From contig NZ_JASCIQ010000058.1 of the NCBI RefSeq assembly GCF_029968035.1, positions 1-37,963 of the forward strand: a DNA stretch of 37,963 nt. The letters run 5' to 3'. Below the pieces are notes generated by a model, which did no database searches, had not been told where the DNA came from, and was given only the letters and a program-made list of their open reading frames with translations. Numbering within the stretch: the first letter of the stretch is position 1; each line of letters opens with the position of its first letter. Source of the DNA: Streptomyces cavernicola (GTDB lineage Bacteria; Actinomycetota; Actinomycetes; Streptomycetales; Streptomycetaceae). The translations under genes and the position numbers were made by a program. Of the stretch, positions 21,931 through 30,303 are shown piece by piece.

Positions 21931-22743
21931 TCAGATCCGGCCGAGCACCTGCGTGAGCAGGGTGCCCATGCGGGCGGCGGAGTCGCGGCCGGCCTGGAGG
22001 ACCTCCTCGTGGTTGAGGGGCTCGCCGGACAGGCCCGCGGCCAGGTTGGTGACCAGGGAGATGCCGAGCACCTCCGCGCCGGCCTCGCGGGCCGCGATCG
22101 CCTCGAGGACCGTGGACATGCCGACCAGGTCCGCGCCGAGGATGCCGGCCATGCGGACCTCGGCCGGGGTCTCGTAGTGCGGGCCGGGGAACTGCGCGTA
22201 CACGCCCTCCTCCAGGCTCGGGTCGACCTCCTTGCAGAGGGCGCGCAGGCGCGGCGAGTACAGGTCGGTGAGGTCGACGAAGTTCGCGCCGACGATCGGC
22301 GACGTCGCCGTCAGGTTCAGGTGGTCGCTGATCAGGACCGGCTGGCCGGGGCGCATGCCCTCGCGGAGGCCGCCGCAGCCGTTGGTCAGGACGACGGTCT
22401 TGCAGCCCGCCGCCACGGCCGTGCGCACACCGTGTGCGACGGCGGCGACGCCGCGGCCCTCGTAGTAGTGCGTACGGCCCAGGAAGACCAGGGCGCGCTT
22501 CGCGCCGATCTTGTACGAGCGGATCTTGCCGCCGTGACCCGCTACGGCGGGCGGGGGGAAGCCGGGCAGCTCGGTGACGGGGAATTCGGCCTCGGGCGTG
22601 CCGAGCGCGTCCACGGCGGGAGCCCAGCCCGAACCCATCACGAGGGCGAAGTCATGGGTCTCTGCGCCGGTGATCTCACGCAGCCGCGCGGCGGCGGCGT
22701 CTGCGGCGGCGTACGGGTCGGTGGGGGTTACGGAAGCGTTCAC
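21931..22743 (-). CDS. Purine nucleoside phosphorylase
   Basis: A 270-residue trimeric-type (PNP/MTAP class) purine nucleoside phosphorylase, which splits purine (deoxy)ribonucleosides with phosphate into free base and (deoxy)ribose 1-phosphate. Markers are FALVMGSGW (phosphate loop), FLGRTHYYEGRG, VVLTNGCGGLREG (about 143-155), FPGPHYETPAEVRM (about 200-213, purine-site glutamate) and DLVGMSTVLEAIAAREAG. Streptomyces and mycobacterial enzymes of this class act mainly on guanosine, inosine and their deoxy forms. Downstream lies the phospho-sugar mutase. With deoC, now 12 kb away across the island, these genes form a nucleoside salvage route. Confidence 0.94.
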   Translation of the reverse strand: MNASVTPTDPYAAADAAAARLREITGAETHDFALVMGSGWAPAVDALGTPEAEFPVTELPGFPPPAVAGHGGKIRSYKIGAKRALVFLGRTHYYEGRGVAAVAHGVRTAVAAGCKTVVLTNGCGGLREGMRPGQPVLISDHLNLTATSPIVGANFVDLTDLYSPRLRALCKEVDPSLEEGVYAQFPGPHYETPAEVRMAGILGADLVGMSTVLEAIAAREAGAEVLGISLVTNLAAGLSGEPLNHEEVLQAGRDSAARMGTLLTQVLGRI

Positions 22744-22849
22744 GCGGTTGAGGGTAGCTGTTGTCGGTCCACGCGCGTAGATGCCGCTGCGAACAGTGTC
22801 GTGATCGTTGCGTTGTACGTTCCGCCAAGTTGACCTTGGGCGCCGTCCC

Positions 22850-23049
22850 TGGGGCTCCGCCCCCGGGCCCCCGATCGCCCTGCGGGCTGCGTCCTCAAGC
22901 TCCCCCAGCCTTCGGCCGGGCGGTGCCGCCAGACGGGCTGGATCGGTGCCCCTCCCCGCCCCTTCCCGAAAGCCTGCGGCGCTGTTCGTTCGGCTGACCC
23001 GCCGTCGTGGTTGCTCGCGCAGTTCCCCGCGCCCCTTTCGGGGCGCGGC
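22850..23049. repeat. Modular Streptomyces intergenic repeat
   Basis: This fills most of the 306-base gap 22744-23049. Modules in order: CCTGGGGCTCCGCCCCCGGG (self-complementary, near 22849); GCGTCCTCAAGC...ACGGGCTGGA (about 22890-22945); CCCGCCCCTTCCCGAA (about 22957-22973); and GGTTGCTCGCGCAGTTCCCCGCGCCCCTTTCGGGGCGCG (about 23008-23047), which ends in a small hairpin. The last module ends next to the stop of the leftward gamma-glutamylcyclotransferase-like gene and probably terminates it. No gene is supported here. Confidence 0.75.
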
Positions 23050-23487
23050 CTAGCAGGGCCGTTTCCGCAGAGACATCACATAGTCGTGCGGCGCCCCCGC
23101 CGACTCCGCCGCGTCGGCGATCTCGCCGAGGTAGCGGGCCGAGGGGAGGCCGCCCTCGTAGCCGTTGAGGACGTAGACCCAGGCGGGCATCTCGCCCTCC
23201 AGGGTTTCGACCCTGATCCGCATGCGGCGGTAGATGTCCAGGCCGACGCCTTCCCAGCGGTCCATGGACTCCTCGTCCATGGGCGCGATGTCGTAGAGCG
23301 CGACGAAGACCTGGGAGCGCGGGGCCTCCACGATCGTGGCGAGCGCGCCTTCCCAGCCCATGTGTTCGCCGCCGAACGTCAGCCGCCAGCCGTTGAGCCA
23401 GCCGGTGGCGCGCAGCGGCGAGTACGGGGCGCGGCGGGACATGAGCCGCGCGTCGAGATTGCCGGCGTACGCGGCGTAGAGCGACAT
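23050..23487 (-). CDS. Gamma-glutamylcyclotransferase-like protein
   Basis: A 145-residue GGCT/AIG2-fold protein starting at ATG 23487. The nucleotide-like turn is SLYAAYAGNLD near the N-terminus, where the family has a YGSN-like loop. It is followed by GWRLTFGG, WEGALATIVEAP, FVALYDIAPMDEESMDRWEG (about 73-92, covering the region of the catalytic glutamate) and AWVYVLNGYEGG. Family enzymes release 5-oxoproline from gamma-glutamyl amino acids or peptides. The exact substrate is not determined by the sequence. The open frame extends to 23610, but the extra residues run into the intergenic region. It is divergent from the LpdA-type dehydrogenase gene. Confidence 0.85.
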   Translation of the reverse strand: MSLYAAYAGNLDARLMSRRAPYSPLRATGWLNGWRLTFGGEHMGWEGALATIVEAPRSQVFVALYDIAPMDEESMDRWEGVGLDIYRRMRIRVETLEGEMPAWVYVLNGYEGGLPSARYLGEIADAAESAGAPHDYVMSLRKRPC

Positions 23488-23690
23488 GGGTCCGAGGGTA
23501 CGACAGTGACCGCCGCAGGTCGTGCGCTCTCGCGAGCCCGTGGTAACCCGGTGGAGGGCCCCGGGGCGAAGCAGCTTGAAGCGTGCGGGACAATGGAGTA
23601 CGTACTGCATCTGCCCGGGGGGCGACCCCCGGACCCCCGGCCGGAACAGCGCTGGGCGGGCCGGAAACGAGAGCGCGAGGCGTAAATCCC

Positions 23691-25130
23691 TTGACCCGGA
23701 TCGTGATCATCGGCGGCGGACCTGGCGGATACGAGGCGGCCCTGGTGGCCGCCCAGCTCGGCGCGGAGGTGACCGTCGTCGACTGCGACGGTCTGGGCGG
23801 GGCGTCGGTGCTCACCGACTGCGTGCCGTCCAAGACCCTCATCGCGACGGCCGAGGTGATGACCACCTTCGACTCGTCGTACGAAGAGCTGGGCATCATC
23901 GTCGAGGACGACACTCCGCACATCGACCAGGCCGCGCGCGTCGTCGGCGTGGACCTCGGCAAGGTCAACCGGCGTGTGAAGCGCCTCGCCCTCGCCCAGT
24001 CGCACGACATCACGGCGTCCGTGACGCGCGCGGGCGCCCGTGTCGTACGCGGCCGGGGCCGACTCGACGGGCAGCAGGCGATGGACGGCTCCCGCAAGGT
24101 CGTCGTCACCGCCGCCGACGGCTCCGAGGAGACCCTCACCGCCGACGCCGTCCTCATCGCGACCGGCGCCCACCCCCGCGAGATCCCCGACGCGCAGCCC
24201 GACGGCGAGCGCATCCTCAACTGGACGCAGGTGTACGACCTGGACGAGCTCCCCGAGGAGCTCATCGTGGTCGGTTCCGGTGTCACGGGTGCGGAGTTCG
24301 CCGGCGCGTACCAGGCGCTCGGCTCGAAGGTCACGCTCGTCTCGTCCCGCGACCGCGTGCTGCCGGGCGAGGACCCGGACGCCGCCGCGGTCCTGGAGGA
24401 CGTGTTCCGGCGCCGCGGCATGAACGTCATGGCCCGCTCGCGCGCCGCCTCCGCCAAGCGCGTCGGCGACCGCGTCGAGGTCACGCTCGCCGACGGCCGC
24501 GTCATCACCGGCACGCACTGCCTGATGGCGGTCGGCGCGATCCCGAACAGCAGCGACATGGGCCTGGAGGAGTCCGGGGTCCGCCTGAAGGACTCGGGCC
24601 ACATCTGGACCGACAAGGTGTCCCGCACCTCCGCCCCGGGCGTGTACGCGGCCGGCGACGTCACCGGGATCTTCGCCCTCGCCTCGGTCGCGGCCATGCA
24701 GGGCCGCATCGCGATGTACCACTTCCTGGGCGACGCGGTCACGCCGCTGAACCTGAAGACCGTCTCGGCGAACATCTTCACCGACCCCGAGATCGCCACC
24801 GTCGGCTACAGCCAGGCCGACGTCGACGGCGGCAAGATCGACGCCCGCGTCGTCAAGCTGCCGCTGCTGCGCAACCCGCGCGCCAAGATGCAGGGCATCA
24901 GGGACGGCTTCGTGAAGATCTTCTGCCGCCCCGGCACCGGCATCGTGGTCGGCGGCGTGGTCGTCGCGCCGCGCGCTTCGGAACTGATCCACCCCATCTC
25001 GATCGCGGTCGACAACAACTTGACGGTGGAACAGATCGCGAATGCGTTCACCGTCTACCCCTCGCTGTCCGGCTCGATCGCCGAGGTCGCCCGTCAGCTG
25101 CACACGCGCAAGGCGGCGGGCGAGGCGTAG
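23691..25130 (+). CDS. NAD(P)H-quinone dehydrogenase, LpdA type
   Basis: A 479-residue flavoprotein disulfide reductase-family protein. The TTG at 23691 is chosen because the FAD motif IVIIGGGPGGYEAALVA starts three residues later and GCGAGG lies upstream. The NAD(P)H fold is at IVVGSGVTGAEFAGAY (about 188), the second FAD motif at GVYAAGDVTG (about 320) and the dimer domain at 345-470. The redox motif reads GGASVLTDCVPSK: the first cysteine of the CxxxxC pair found in true lipoamide dehydrogenases is missing. That is the hallmark of Mycobacterium tuberculosis LpdA (Rv3303c), which reduces quinones rather than lipoamide. It lies upstream of the DeoR-family regulator gene, on the same strand. 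Confidence 0.92.
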   Translation: MTRIVIIGGGPGGYEAALVAAQLGAEVTVVDCDGLGGASVLTDCVPSKTLIATAEVMTTFDSSYEELGIIVEDDTPHIDQAARVVGVDLGKVNRRVKRLALAQSHDITASVTRAGARVVRGRGRLDGQQAMDGSRKVVVTAADGSEETLTADAVLIATGAHPREIPDAQPDGERILNWTQVYDLDELPEELIVVGSGVTGAEFAGAYQALGSKVTLVSSRDRVLPGEDPDAAAVLEDVFRRRGMNVMARSRAASAKRVGDRVEVTLADGRVITGTHCLMAVGAIPNSSDMGLEESGVRLKDSGHIWTDKVSRTSAPGVYAAGDVTGIFALASVAAMQGRIAMYHFLGDAVTPLNLKTVSANIFTDPEIATVGYSQADVDGGKIDARVVKLPLLRNPRAKMQGIRDGFVKIFCRPGTGIVVGGVVVAPRASELIHPISIAVDNNLTVEQIANAFTVYPSLSGSIAEVARQLHTRKAAGEA

Positions 25131-25183
25131 TACGCGTAAAACCCCTGCTCCGAGGGTGAGTTGACCCCTCGCAGGACGTCATT

Positions 25184-25219
25184 GGCCCAGTCGCCCGGAC
25201 TATGCCGGGGGACTGGGCC
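25184..25219 (+). terminator. Terminator hairpin after the quinone dehydrogenase gene
   Basis: GGCCCAGTCGCCCGG (25184-25198) pairs with CCGGGGGACTGGGCC (25205-25219), 14 of 15 positions, around a 6-base loop. It begins 53 bases after the stop at 25130 and separates this gene from the DeoR-family gene. Confidence 0.78.
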
Positions 25220-25279
25220 TTGCGTATACCACTTCACGTCCGGCCATGCGAACAACTTCTGTTATTCGGCGCAAACTGC

Positions 25280-25315
25280 TGAAACTAGACGGTCGTTGGG
25301 GTTACTGTCAGTTTC
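25280..25315 (+). promoter_or_regulatory. Candidate promoter/operator of the DeoR-family gene
   Basis: TGAAAC (25280-25285) and TACTGT (25303-25308) are 17 bases apart and would start transcription at about the GTG at 25316, giving a leaderless mRNA. The inverted pair GAAACT (25281-25286) and AGTTTC (25310-25315) brackets this promoter, and AAACTGCTGAAACT contains a direct repeat of AAACT. GAAAC/GTTTC-type half-sites are common for DeoR/GlpR regulators, so autoregulation is likely. Confidence 0.42.
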
Positions 25316-26290
25316 GTGTTCGCTGCAGAACGTCGCCAATTGATCCTCGAAATGGTGCGGGCCAACGGAGCAGTGTCGCTCCGGGAGCTCGCCCGCGTAG
25401 TCCAGACCTCCGAAGTGACCGTACGGCGGGATGTGCGGGCGCTCGAGGCAGAAGGACTCCTCGACCGCCGCCACGGGGGCGCGGTGCTCCCGGGCGGTTT
25501 CACCCGTGAGTCCGGCTTCCCGCAGAAGTCGCTGTCCGCGACCGCGGAGAAGACGGCCATCGCCGATCTCGCCGCGGGCCTCGTCGACGAAGGCGAGGCC
25601 ATCGTCGTCGGCGCGGGTACGACGACCCAGGAGCTGGCCCGCCGGCTCGCCCGCGTGCCCGGACTCACCGTCGTCACCAACTCCCTGCTCGTCGCCCAGG
25701 CGTTGGCGCACGCCAACCGCGTGGAGGTCGTCATGACCGGCGGCACCCTGCGCGGCTCCAACTACGCCCTCGTGGGCAGCGGAGCCGAGCAGTCCCTCCA
25801 GGGGCTGCGGGTGTCGCGCGCCTTCCTCTCCGGGAGCGGACTGACCGCGGAGCGCGGCCTGTCCACGTCCAACATGCTCTCGGCCAGCGTCGACCGGGCC
25901 CTGGTGCAGGCCGCCGCGGAGGTGGTGGTCCTCGCCGACCACACCAAGCTCGGCACCGACACCATGTTCCAGACGGTGCCCACGGACGTCATCACCAGAC
26001 TCGTCACGGACGAGCCGCCGGTGCACGACGAACGCGCGGCCACCGAGCTGCAGGCCCTCGCCGACCAGGGAGTTCAGGTCGCGGTGGCGGGCGCGACGCC
26101 GCCGGGCGGAGCCGCGGAGCCGGCCCCACCGGGCCCCCCGCCCCGCCGGGACGTCCCCCTGCCGGGCCAGCGGAGGAACGTCACGCCTGGCGCGCCGTCC
26201 CTCCGCTCGGCAAGCGCCCTGACGGAGCCCCCGGCGGGGGAGCGGGAGCGTGAACGGGCGGCGCGGGTCGCGGACTTGAGGCGGAGGTAG
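25316..26290 (+). CDS. DeoR/GlpR family transcriptional regulator
   Basis: A 324-residue DeoR/GlpR repressor. The N-terminal winged helix-turn-helix (about residues 4-57) reads RRQLILEMVRANGAVSLREL and then TSEVTVRRDVRALEAEGLLD, with RRHGGAVL as the family wing. The effector domain (about 75-235) has the sugar-phosphate isomerase-like fold: EGEAIVVGAGTTTQELARRL, TVVTNSLLVAQAL, VVMTGGTLRG and EVVVLADHTKLG. Family members sense phosphorylated sugars. The protein has an unusual C-terminal tail of about 85 residues rich in Pro, Gly, Ala and Arg. It is separated by a terminator from the dehydrogenase gene and probably transcribed alone. Control of the nearby nucleoside genes is possible but not shown. 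Confidence 0.9.
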   Translation: MFAAERRQLILEMVRANGAVSLRELARVVQTSEVTVRRDVRALEAEGLLDRRHGGAVLPGGFTRESGFPQKSLSATAEKTAIADLAAGLVDEGEAIVVGAGTTTQELARRLARVPGLTVVTNSLLVAQALAHANRVEVVMTGGTLRGSNYALVGSGAEQSLQGLRVSRAFLSGSGLTAERGLSTSNMLSASVDRALVQAAAEVVVLADHTKLGTDTMFQTVPTDVITRLVTDEPPVHDERAATELQALADQGVQVAVAGATPPGGAAEPAPPGPPPRRDVPLPGQRRNVTPGAPSLRSASALTEPPAGERERERAARVADLRRR

Positions 26291-26291
26291 G

Positions 26292-26345
26292 GGTTAATTC
26301 AGCCCGTCCGGCGTTTGAGGACGAGCCCGCAGGGCGACCGGCGGT
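26292..26345. repeat. Intergenic repeat module (CAGCCCGTCCGGCGTTTGAGG)
   Basis: AATTCAGCCCGTCCGGCG and TTTGAGGACGAGCCCGCAGG form a module widespread between Streptomyces genes. It lies in the convergent gap between the DeoR-family and TetR genes. It is the reverse of the CCTCAAGCGCCGGAGGGGCT module at about 34911-34930. Confidence 0.65.
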
Positions 26346-26380
26346 ACGCAGGCCGACCGCGCGGGTCGGATGACGCAAGC

Positions 26381-26983
26381 CTACGCACCAGCCTTGAGCC
26401 CCCGCAGAGTCAACATCAGCAGGCGGTCGGCCAACTCCGGGTCGCCCGGCGTCTCCTCCGCGGCCAGCGCAATCGCGTTGGTCAGCTGGAGCAGATCGCC
26501 GATCGTGATGTCCGAGCGCACCGAGCCGGCCTCCTGCGCCCGTACGAGCAGTGCGCCGCCCGCCTCGCGCATCGGCGCGCTGCAGCGGGCGAGCGCCGAA
26601 CTGTCGTCCTGGGACACCGACATGAGGGCCCGCGACAGGCCCCGGTACTCGCCCGCGTGCGTCACGATCGCCCGCAGCCACTCGACGAGCGCCGCGCACG
26701 GCTGCGGATCGTCGAGCAGCTCCCGCGAGCGCGTGAGGAGCGCGCACACCGCGTCCTCGAAGACCGCACTCAGCAACGCCTGGCGGTTCGGGAAGTGCCG
26801 GTACAGCGTGCCGATGCCGACGCCGGCACGCCGCGCGATGTCCTCCAGGGACGCGTCCGTGCCGTGCTCGGCGAACGCGGCCCGGCCCTCGGCGAGCAGC
26901 CGGTCGTAATTGCGCCGCGCGTCGGCACGCATCGGGCGCACCGCGGTGGGCACCGCGTCGGCTCGCCCGGTGCTGGTCGTCAT
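26381..26983 (-). CDS. TetR/AcrR family transcriptional regulator
   Basis: A 200-residue TetR-type repressor. The DNA-binding domain (about residues 20-70) reads DRLLAEGRAAFAEHGTDASL, EDIARRAGVGIGTLYRHFPN and RQALLSAVFED, the usual helix-turn-helix. The C-terminal domain (about 80-195) is all helical and resembles the SCO0332-type ligand-binding domain family (LVEWLRAIVTHAGEYRGLSR, ALARCSAPMREAGGALL). Its ligand is unknown. The gene lies 70 bases downstream of the multi-pass membrane protein and EACC1-like genes on the same strand, so it could be the last gene of their transcript and regulate them. It converges on the DeoR-family gene. Confidence 0.9.
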   Translation of the reverse strand: MTTSTGRADAVPTAVRPMRADARRNYDRLLAEGRAAFAEHGTDASLEDIARRAGVGIGTLYRHFPNRQALLSAVFEDAVCALLTRSRELLDDPQPCAALVEWLRAIVTHAGEYRGLSRALMSVSQDDSSALARCSAPMREAGGALLVRAQEAGSVRSDITIGDLLQLTNAIALAAEETPGDPELADRLLMLTLRGLKAGA

Positions 26984-27053
26984 GACAGGTCCTTCCCTAC
27001 CTTGCGCTGGTCTGTTTCCAGGATGCCACCCCGTACGGTGCGCGAACGCCCGG

Positions 27054-28007
27054 TCACGAAGCGTCCCCGCACCGGCGCAGGCACGGCTCGCCGGGCGCCG
27101 CGCGGAACGGGGCGAAGGCCTCCTCGGCCGCCGGGTGGTAGGGGCGGCGCGACATCCGCGTCACCAACCGCCACATCGTGCGCTCCGCCGCCAGCTCCTG
27201 CGGCAGCTCAAGCCCGAGCGCGTCCGCGAGCGGCTTACGGCCCAGGTTCACCAACGCCCGTACGGCGGCGGCCCATTCGTCCGTCGCCACCACCGCCGAG
27301 CGGTACCAGAGCGGGACAAGGGCGCAGAGCAGCGCGGCCGCAGACAGGACGAGCGCCCGGTCCTCGGCGACGGGCAGCGCGGCGAGCGCGGCGACGGCCA
27401 CGCCCGCGTGCCCGTAGAGCAGCGCCACGAAGAAGTCCACGCTCGTACGGGACGTCTCCGCCGCACGGCTGGTCTGCGGGGGGACGGCCGCCATCAGCTC
27501 GTTCCACAGGACCTGGGTGTCCAGGCGGTAGCGGTCGTGGCCGTACTCCTCGAAGCGGCGGATCGCGTTGGCCAGGCTGGTGGGGCCGACCTGCTCGTCG
27601 CGGTGCGGATAGCGCTCCGCGCGCTCGTGCAGCACGCCGAGGCGGATCGGCGAGAGGCGGGCGTCGGGCGTCTCCAGGCGGTCCTTGATGCGCTGTCTTC
27701 GGGCCCGCTGCACCCGACAACCGTGGTCGTACGCCCACGCCGGCCACAGCACGTACCCCTCGAGGAAGCGGTAGAGCAGGGTCTGCAGCGCGTTCAGGAC
27801 CAGGCCGAGCAGGATCGAGCCGAACAGCAGCAGCAGTGCGGCGTCGCCCGCGGTTCCGGGTCGCATCCGGTCCAACGCGCCGAGATCACCCCGGAGTTGG
27901 GGCCCGACGGCGAGCAGCAGTACGGCGAGGTTGATGGCGGAGGGCAGCACCCACCCGACCAGCAACGACCAGCCGCCGCCCAGCACGCCCTTCGCGATGT
28001 CGCCCAT
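27054..28007 (-). CDS. Multi-pass membrane protein of the EACC1-like locus
   Basis: A 317-residue membrane protein. Hydrophobic helices are seen at about 11-33, 57-80, 187-207 and 218-240. Between the second and third lies a long basic cytoplasmic region (about 88-185: CRVQRARRQRIKDRLETPDA, RLGVLHERAERYPHRDEQVG). The C-terminal 75 residues are soluble and include RPLADALGLELPQELAAERT-like helices, ending in RCGDAS. I do not recognise the family. It starts six bases after the stop of the EACC1-like gene, so the two are co-transcribed. A membrane-bound output or pore protein paired with an EACC1 adaptor would fit, but this is speculation. Confidence 0.8.
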   Translation of the reverse strand: MGDIAKGVLGGGWSLLVGWVLPSAINLAVLLLAVGPQLRGDLGALDRMRPGTAGDAALLLLFGSILLGLVLNALQTLLYRFLEGYVLWPAWAYDHGCRVQRARRQRIKDRLETPDARLSPIRLGVLHERAERYPHRDEQVGPTSLANAIRRFEEYGHDRYRLDTQVLWNELMAAVPPQTSRAAETSRTSVDFFVALLYGHAGVAVAALAALPVAEDRALVLSAAALLCALVPLWYRSAVVATDEWAAAVRALVNLGRKPLADALGLELPQELAAERTMWRLVTRMSRRPYHPAAEEAFAPFRAAPGEPCLRRCGDAS

Positions 28008-28013
28008 GAGCGG

Positions 28014-28403
28014 TCAGTCCCTGGGCCAGTCGTCGTCGGGGTCGTTGACGGGGCCGGGTGGGGTGGCGCTGTTGAGGTTGGTGCGATCTCCGATGGCGTA
28101 GGTGGACCCGCTGATGTTCCCGAACGCGATGCCCCGGCCGATGACGAGCGGACTGTCGAGGCCGTGCAACGTCGCCCGGACCGGAGTGTCCTGGTCCTCC
28201 ACCCAGGAGCGCACCGCCTGGAGGAGCTCGTCCACGGCGTCGTCGCCACCGAGCTCGATCACCACCTCGTCCCCGTCCGGACCGAGCTCCACCCGCCAGG
28301 CGTCCTCGTCAGCCACGGTGCCGTGCGCCCGATCGCCCAGCCACTCGGCAAGGTGCTCCGGCCCGTGGTTGCCGCTCTCGCTCAACGTGACCCGGATCTC
28401 CAT
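28014..28403 (-). CDS. EACC1-like effector-associated protein
   Basis: A 129-residue protein resembling the effector-associated constant component EACC1 of actinobacterial conflict systems. The first 80 residues follow the pattern: an EIRVTLSESG strand, LAEWLGD helix, WRVELGPDGDEVVIELGG, then VDELLQAVRSWVEDQDTPVRATLHG, where EACC1 has a helix plus paired final strands. The C-terminal 50 residues (IGRGIAFGNISGSTYAIGDR, TNLN) are Gly/Asn/Ser-rich and unlike the globular part. They resemble the short glycine-asparagine motifs proposed as amyloid-type signalling sequences in bacterial immune proteins. EACC1 proteins are thought to link a sensor or effector in defence or self-recognition modules. 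The adjacent membrane protein gene is its obvious partner. Identification is by pattern only. Confidence 0.65.
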   Translation of the reverse strand: MEIRVTLSESGNHGPEHLAEWLGDRAHGTVADEDAWRVELGPDGDEVVIELGGDDAVDELLQAVRSWVEDQDTPVRATLHGLDSPLVIGRGIAFGNISGSTYAIGDRTNLNSATPPGPVNDPDDDWPRD

Positions 28404-28463
28404 CAGACCCCAACTCCCCCCGTTCCAGGCCTACTAGGGCCAGCATAGGGGCCGCCTACGACA

Positions 28464-28493
28464 GAGGGCCCCCGGCCGAAACCGGGAGCCCTC
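28464..28493 (-). terminator. Terminator hairpin after accA2
   Basis: GAGGGCCCCCGG (28464-28475) faces CCGGGAGCCCTC (28482-28493) around a 6-base loop. The one mismatch becomes a G-U pair in the leftward transcript, so it serves accA2, which stops at 28516. Confidence 0.78.
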
Positions 28494-28515
28494 GTCATAC
28501 GTACCGGACCGGATG

Positions 28516-30303
28516 TCAGTCCTTGATCTCGCAGATCGCCGCGCCGGAGGTCAGCGAGTTGCCGACCTCCGCCGTAAGACCCTTGACCGTGCCGGACTTG
28601 TGGGCGTTGAGGGGCTGTTCCATCTTCATGGCCTCCAGGACCACGACGAGGTCGCCCTCCTTGACCTCCTGGCCCTCCTCGACCGCGACCTTGACGATCG
28701 TGCCCTGCATGGGCGAGGCGAGGGTGTCGCCGGAGGCGGCCGGGCCGGACTTCTTCGCGGCGCGGCGCTTCGGCTTGGCCCCGGCGGCCAGGCCCGTACG
28801 GGCGAGGGTCATGCCGAGGGACGACGGGAGGGAGACCTCCAGGCGCTTGCCGCCGACCTCGACGACGACGGTCTCGCGGCCGGTCTCGTCCTCCTCGCCG
28901 TCGACCGGGGCGGCGGCGAAGGGCTTGATCTCGTTGACGAACTCGGTCTCGATCCAGCGCGTGTGGATCTTGAACACGCTTTCAGATGTCGCAGTGGTGG
29001 AGCCGGTCAGTTCGGGACCGAACGCCGGGTCGACCACGACGGCCTGGTGGAACGGGATGGCCGTGGCCATGCCCTCGACCTTGAACTCGGCGAGGGCACG
29101 CGCCGCACGCTGCAGCGCCTGCTCGCGCGTCGCGCCGGTGACGATCAGCTTGGCCAGGAGGGAGTCCCAGGCCGGGCCGATGACCGAACCCGACTCGACG
29201 CCCGCGTCCAGGCGGACACCCGGACCCGTCGGCGGCTGGAACAGCGTCACCGTGCCGGGCGCGGGCAGGAAGTTGCGGCCCGGGTCCTCGCCGTTGATAC
29301 GGAACTCGAAGGAGTGGCCGCGGACTTCGGGGTCCCCGTAGCCGAGCTCCTCGCCGTCGGCGATGCGGAACATCTCGCGGACCAGGTCGAGGCCGGTGAC
29401 CTCTTCGGTGACCGGGTGCTCGACCTGCAGACGGGTGTTGACCTCCAGGAAGGAGATCGTGCCGTCCAGGCCGACGAGGAACTCCACCGTGCCGGCGCCG
29501 ACGTAGCCGGCCTCCTTCAGGATGGCCTTCGACGCCGCGTACAGCTCGGCGTTCTGCGCCTCGGAGAGGAACGGCGCGGGGGCCTCCTCGACGAGCTTCT
29601 GGTGGCGGCGCTGCAGCGAGCAGTCACGGGTGGAGACCACGACGACGTTGCCGTGTTTGTCGGCCAGGCACTGCGTCTCCACGTGCCGCGGCTTGTCCAG
29701 GTAGCGCTCGACGAAGCACTCGCCGCGACCGAAGGCGGCGACGGCCTCGCGGACCGCGGAGTCGTACAGCTCCGGCACCTCTTCGAGGGTGCGGGCCACC
29801 TTCAGACCGCGACCGCCACCGCCGAAGGCGGCCTTGATCGCGATGGGCAGGCCGTGCTCCTCGGCGAAGGCGACGACCTCCGCGGAGCCGGAGACCGGGT
29901 CGGGGGTGCCCGCGACCAGCGGGGCGCCCGCGCGCTGCGCGATGTGCCGGGCGGCGACCTTGTCGCCGAGGTCGCGGATGGCCTGCGGCGGCGGGCCGAT
30001 CCAGATCAGGCCGGCGTCGAGGACGGCCTGCGCGAACTCCGCGTTCTCGGAGAGGAACCCGTACCCGGGGTGGACCGCGTCCGCACCCGAGTCCTTCGCC
30101 GCGGCAAGCACCTTGGCCATGTCCAGATAGCTGGTGGCCGGGGTGTCACCGCCCAGGGCGAACGCCTCGTCGGCCGCACGGACATGCAGCGCGTCCCGGT
30201 CCGGATCGGCGTAGACGGCCACACTCGCGATCCCGGCGTCCCGGCACGCTCGGGCCACGCGGACAGCGATTTCGCCACGGTTGGCGATGAGCACCTTGCG
30301 CAC
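28516..30303 (-). CDS. accA2: Acyl-CoA carboxylase alpha subunit (biotin carboxylase and biotin carrier)
   Basis: A 595-residue alpha subunit that carboxylates biotin with ATP and bicarbonate and passes CO2 to a carboxyltransferase such as PccB. Order: biotin carboxylase N-domain (1-115, RKVLIANRGEIAVRVARACR); ATP-grasp domain with IAIKAAFGGGGRGLKVART (about 155-175) and FLEVNTRLQVEHPVTE (about 285-300); C-terminal biotin carboxylase domain to about 445; linker; biotinyl domain with LEAMKMEQPL, biotinylated Lys560. It matches S. coelicolor AccA2 (and near-identical AccA1). The GTG start at 30303 has an excellent AAGGAGG site. Products are malonyl-CoA and methylmalonyl-CoA, precursors of fatty acids and polyketides. 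pccB, pccE and birA are nearby. Confidence 0.95.
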   Translation of the reverse strand: MRKVLIANRGEIAVRVARACRDAGIASVAVYADPDRDALHVRAADEAFALGGDTPATSYLDMAKVLAAAKDSGADAVHPGYGFLSENAEFAQAVLDAGLIWIGPPPQAIRDLGDKVAARHIAQRAGAPLVAGTPDPVSGSAEVVAFAEEHGLPIAIKAAFGGGGRGLKVARTLEEVPELYDSAVREAVAAFGRGECFVERYLDKPRHVETQCLADKHGNVVVVSTRDCSLQRRHQKLVEEAPAPFLSEAQNAELYAASKAILKEAGYVGAGTVEFLVGLDGTISFLEVNTRLQVEHPVTEEVTGLDLVREMFRIADGEELGYGDPEVRGHSFEFRINGEDPGRNFLPAPGTVTLFQPPTGPGVRLDAGVESGSVIGPAWDSLLAKLIVTGATREQALQRAARALAEFKVEGMATAIPFHQAVVVDPAFGPELTGSTTATSESVFKIHTRWIETEFVNEIKPFAAAPVDGEEDETGRETVVVEVGGKRLEVSLPSSLGMTLARTGLAAGAKPKRRAAKKSGPAASGDTLASPMQGTIVKVAVEEGQEVKEGDLVVVLEAMKMEQPLNAHKSGTVKGLTAEVGNSLTSGAAICEIKD

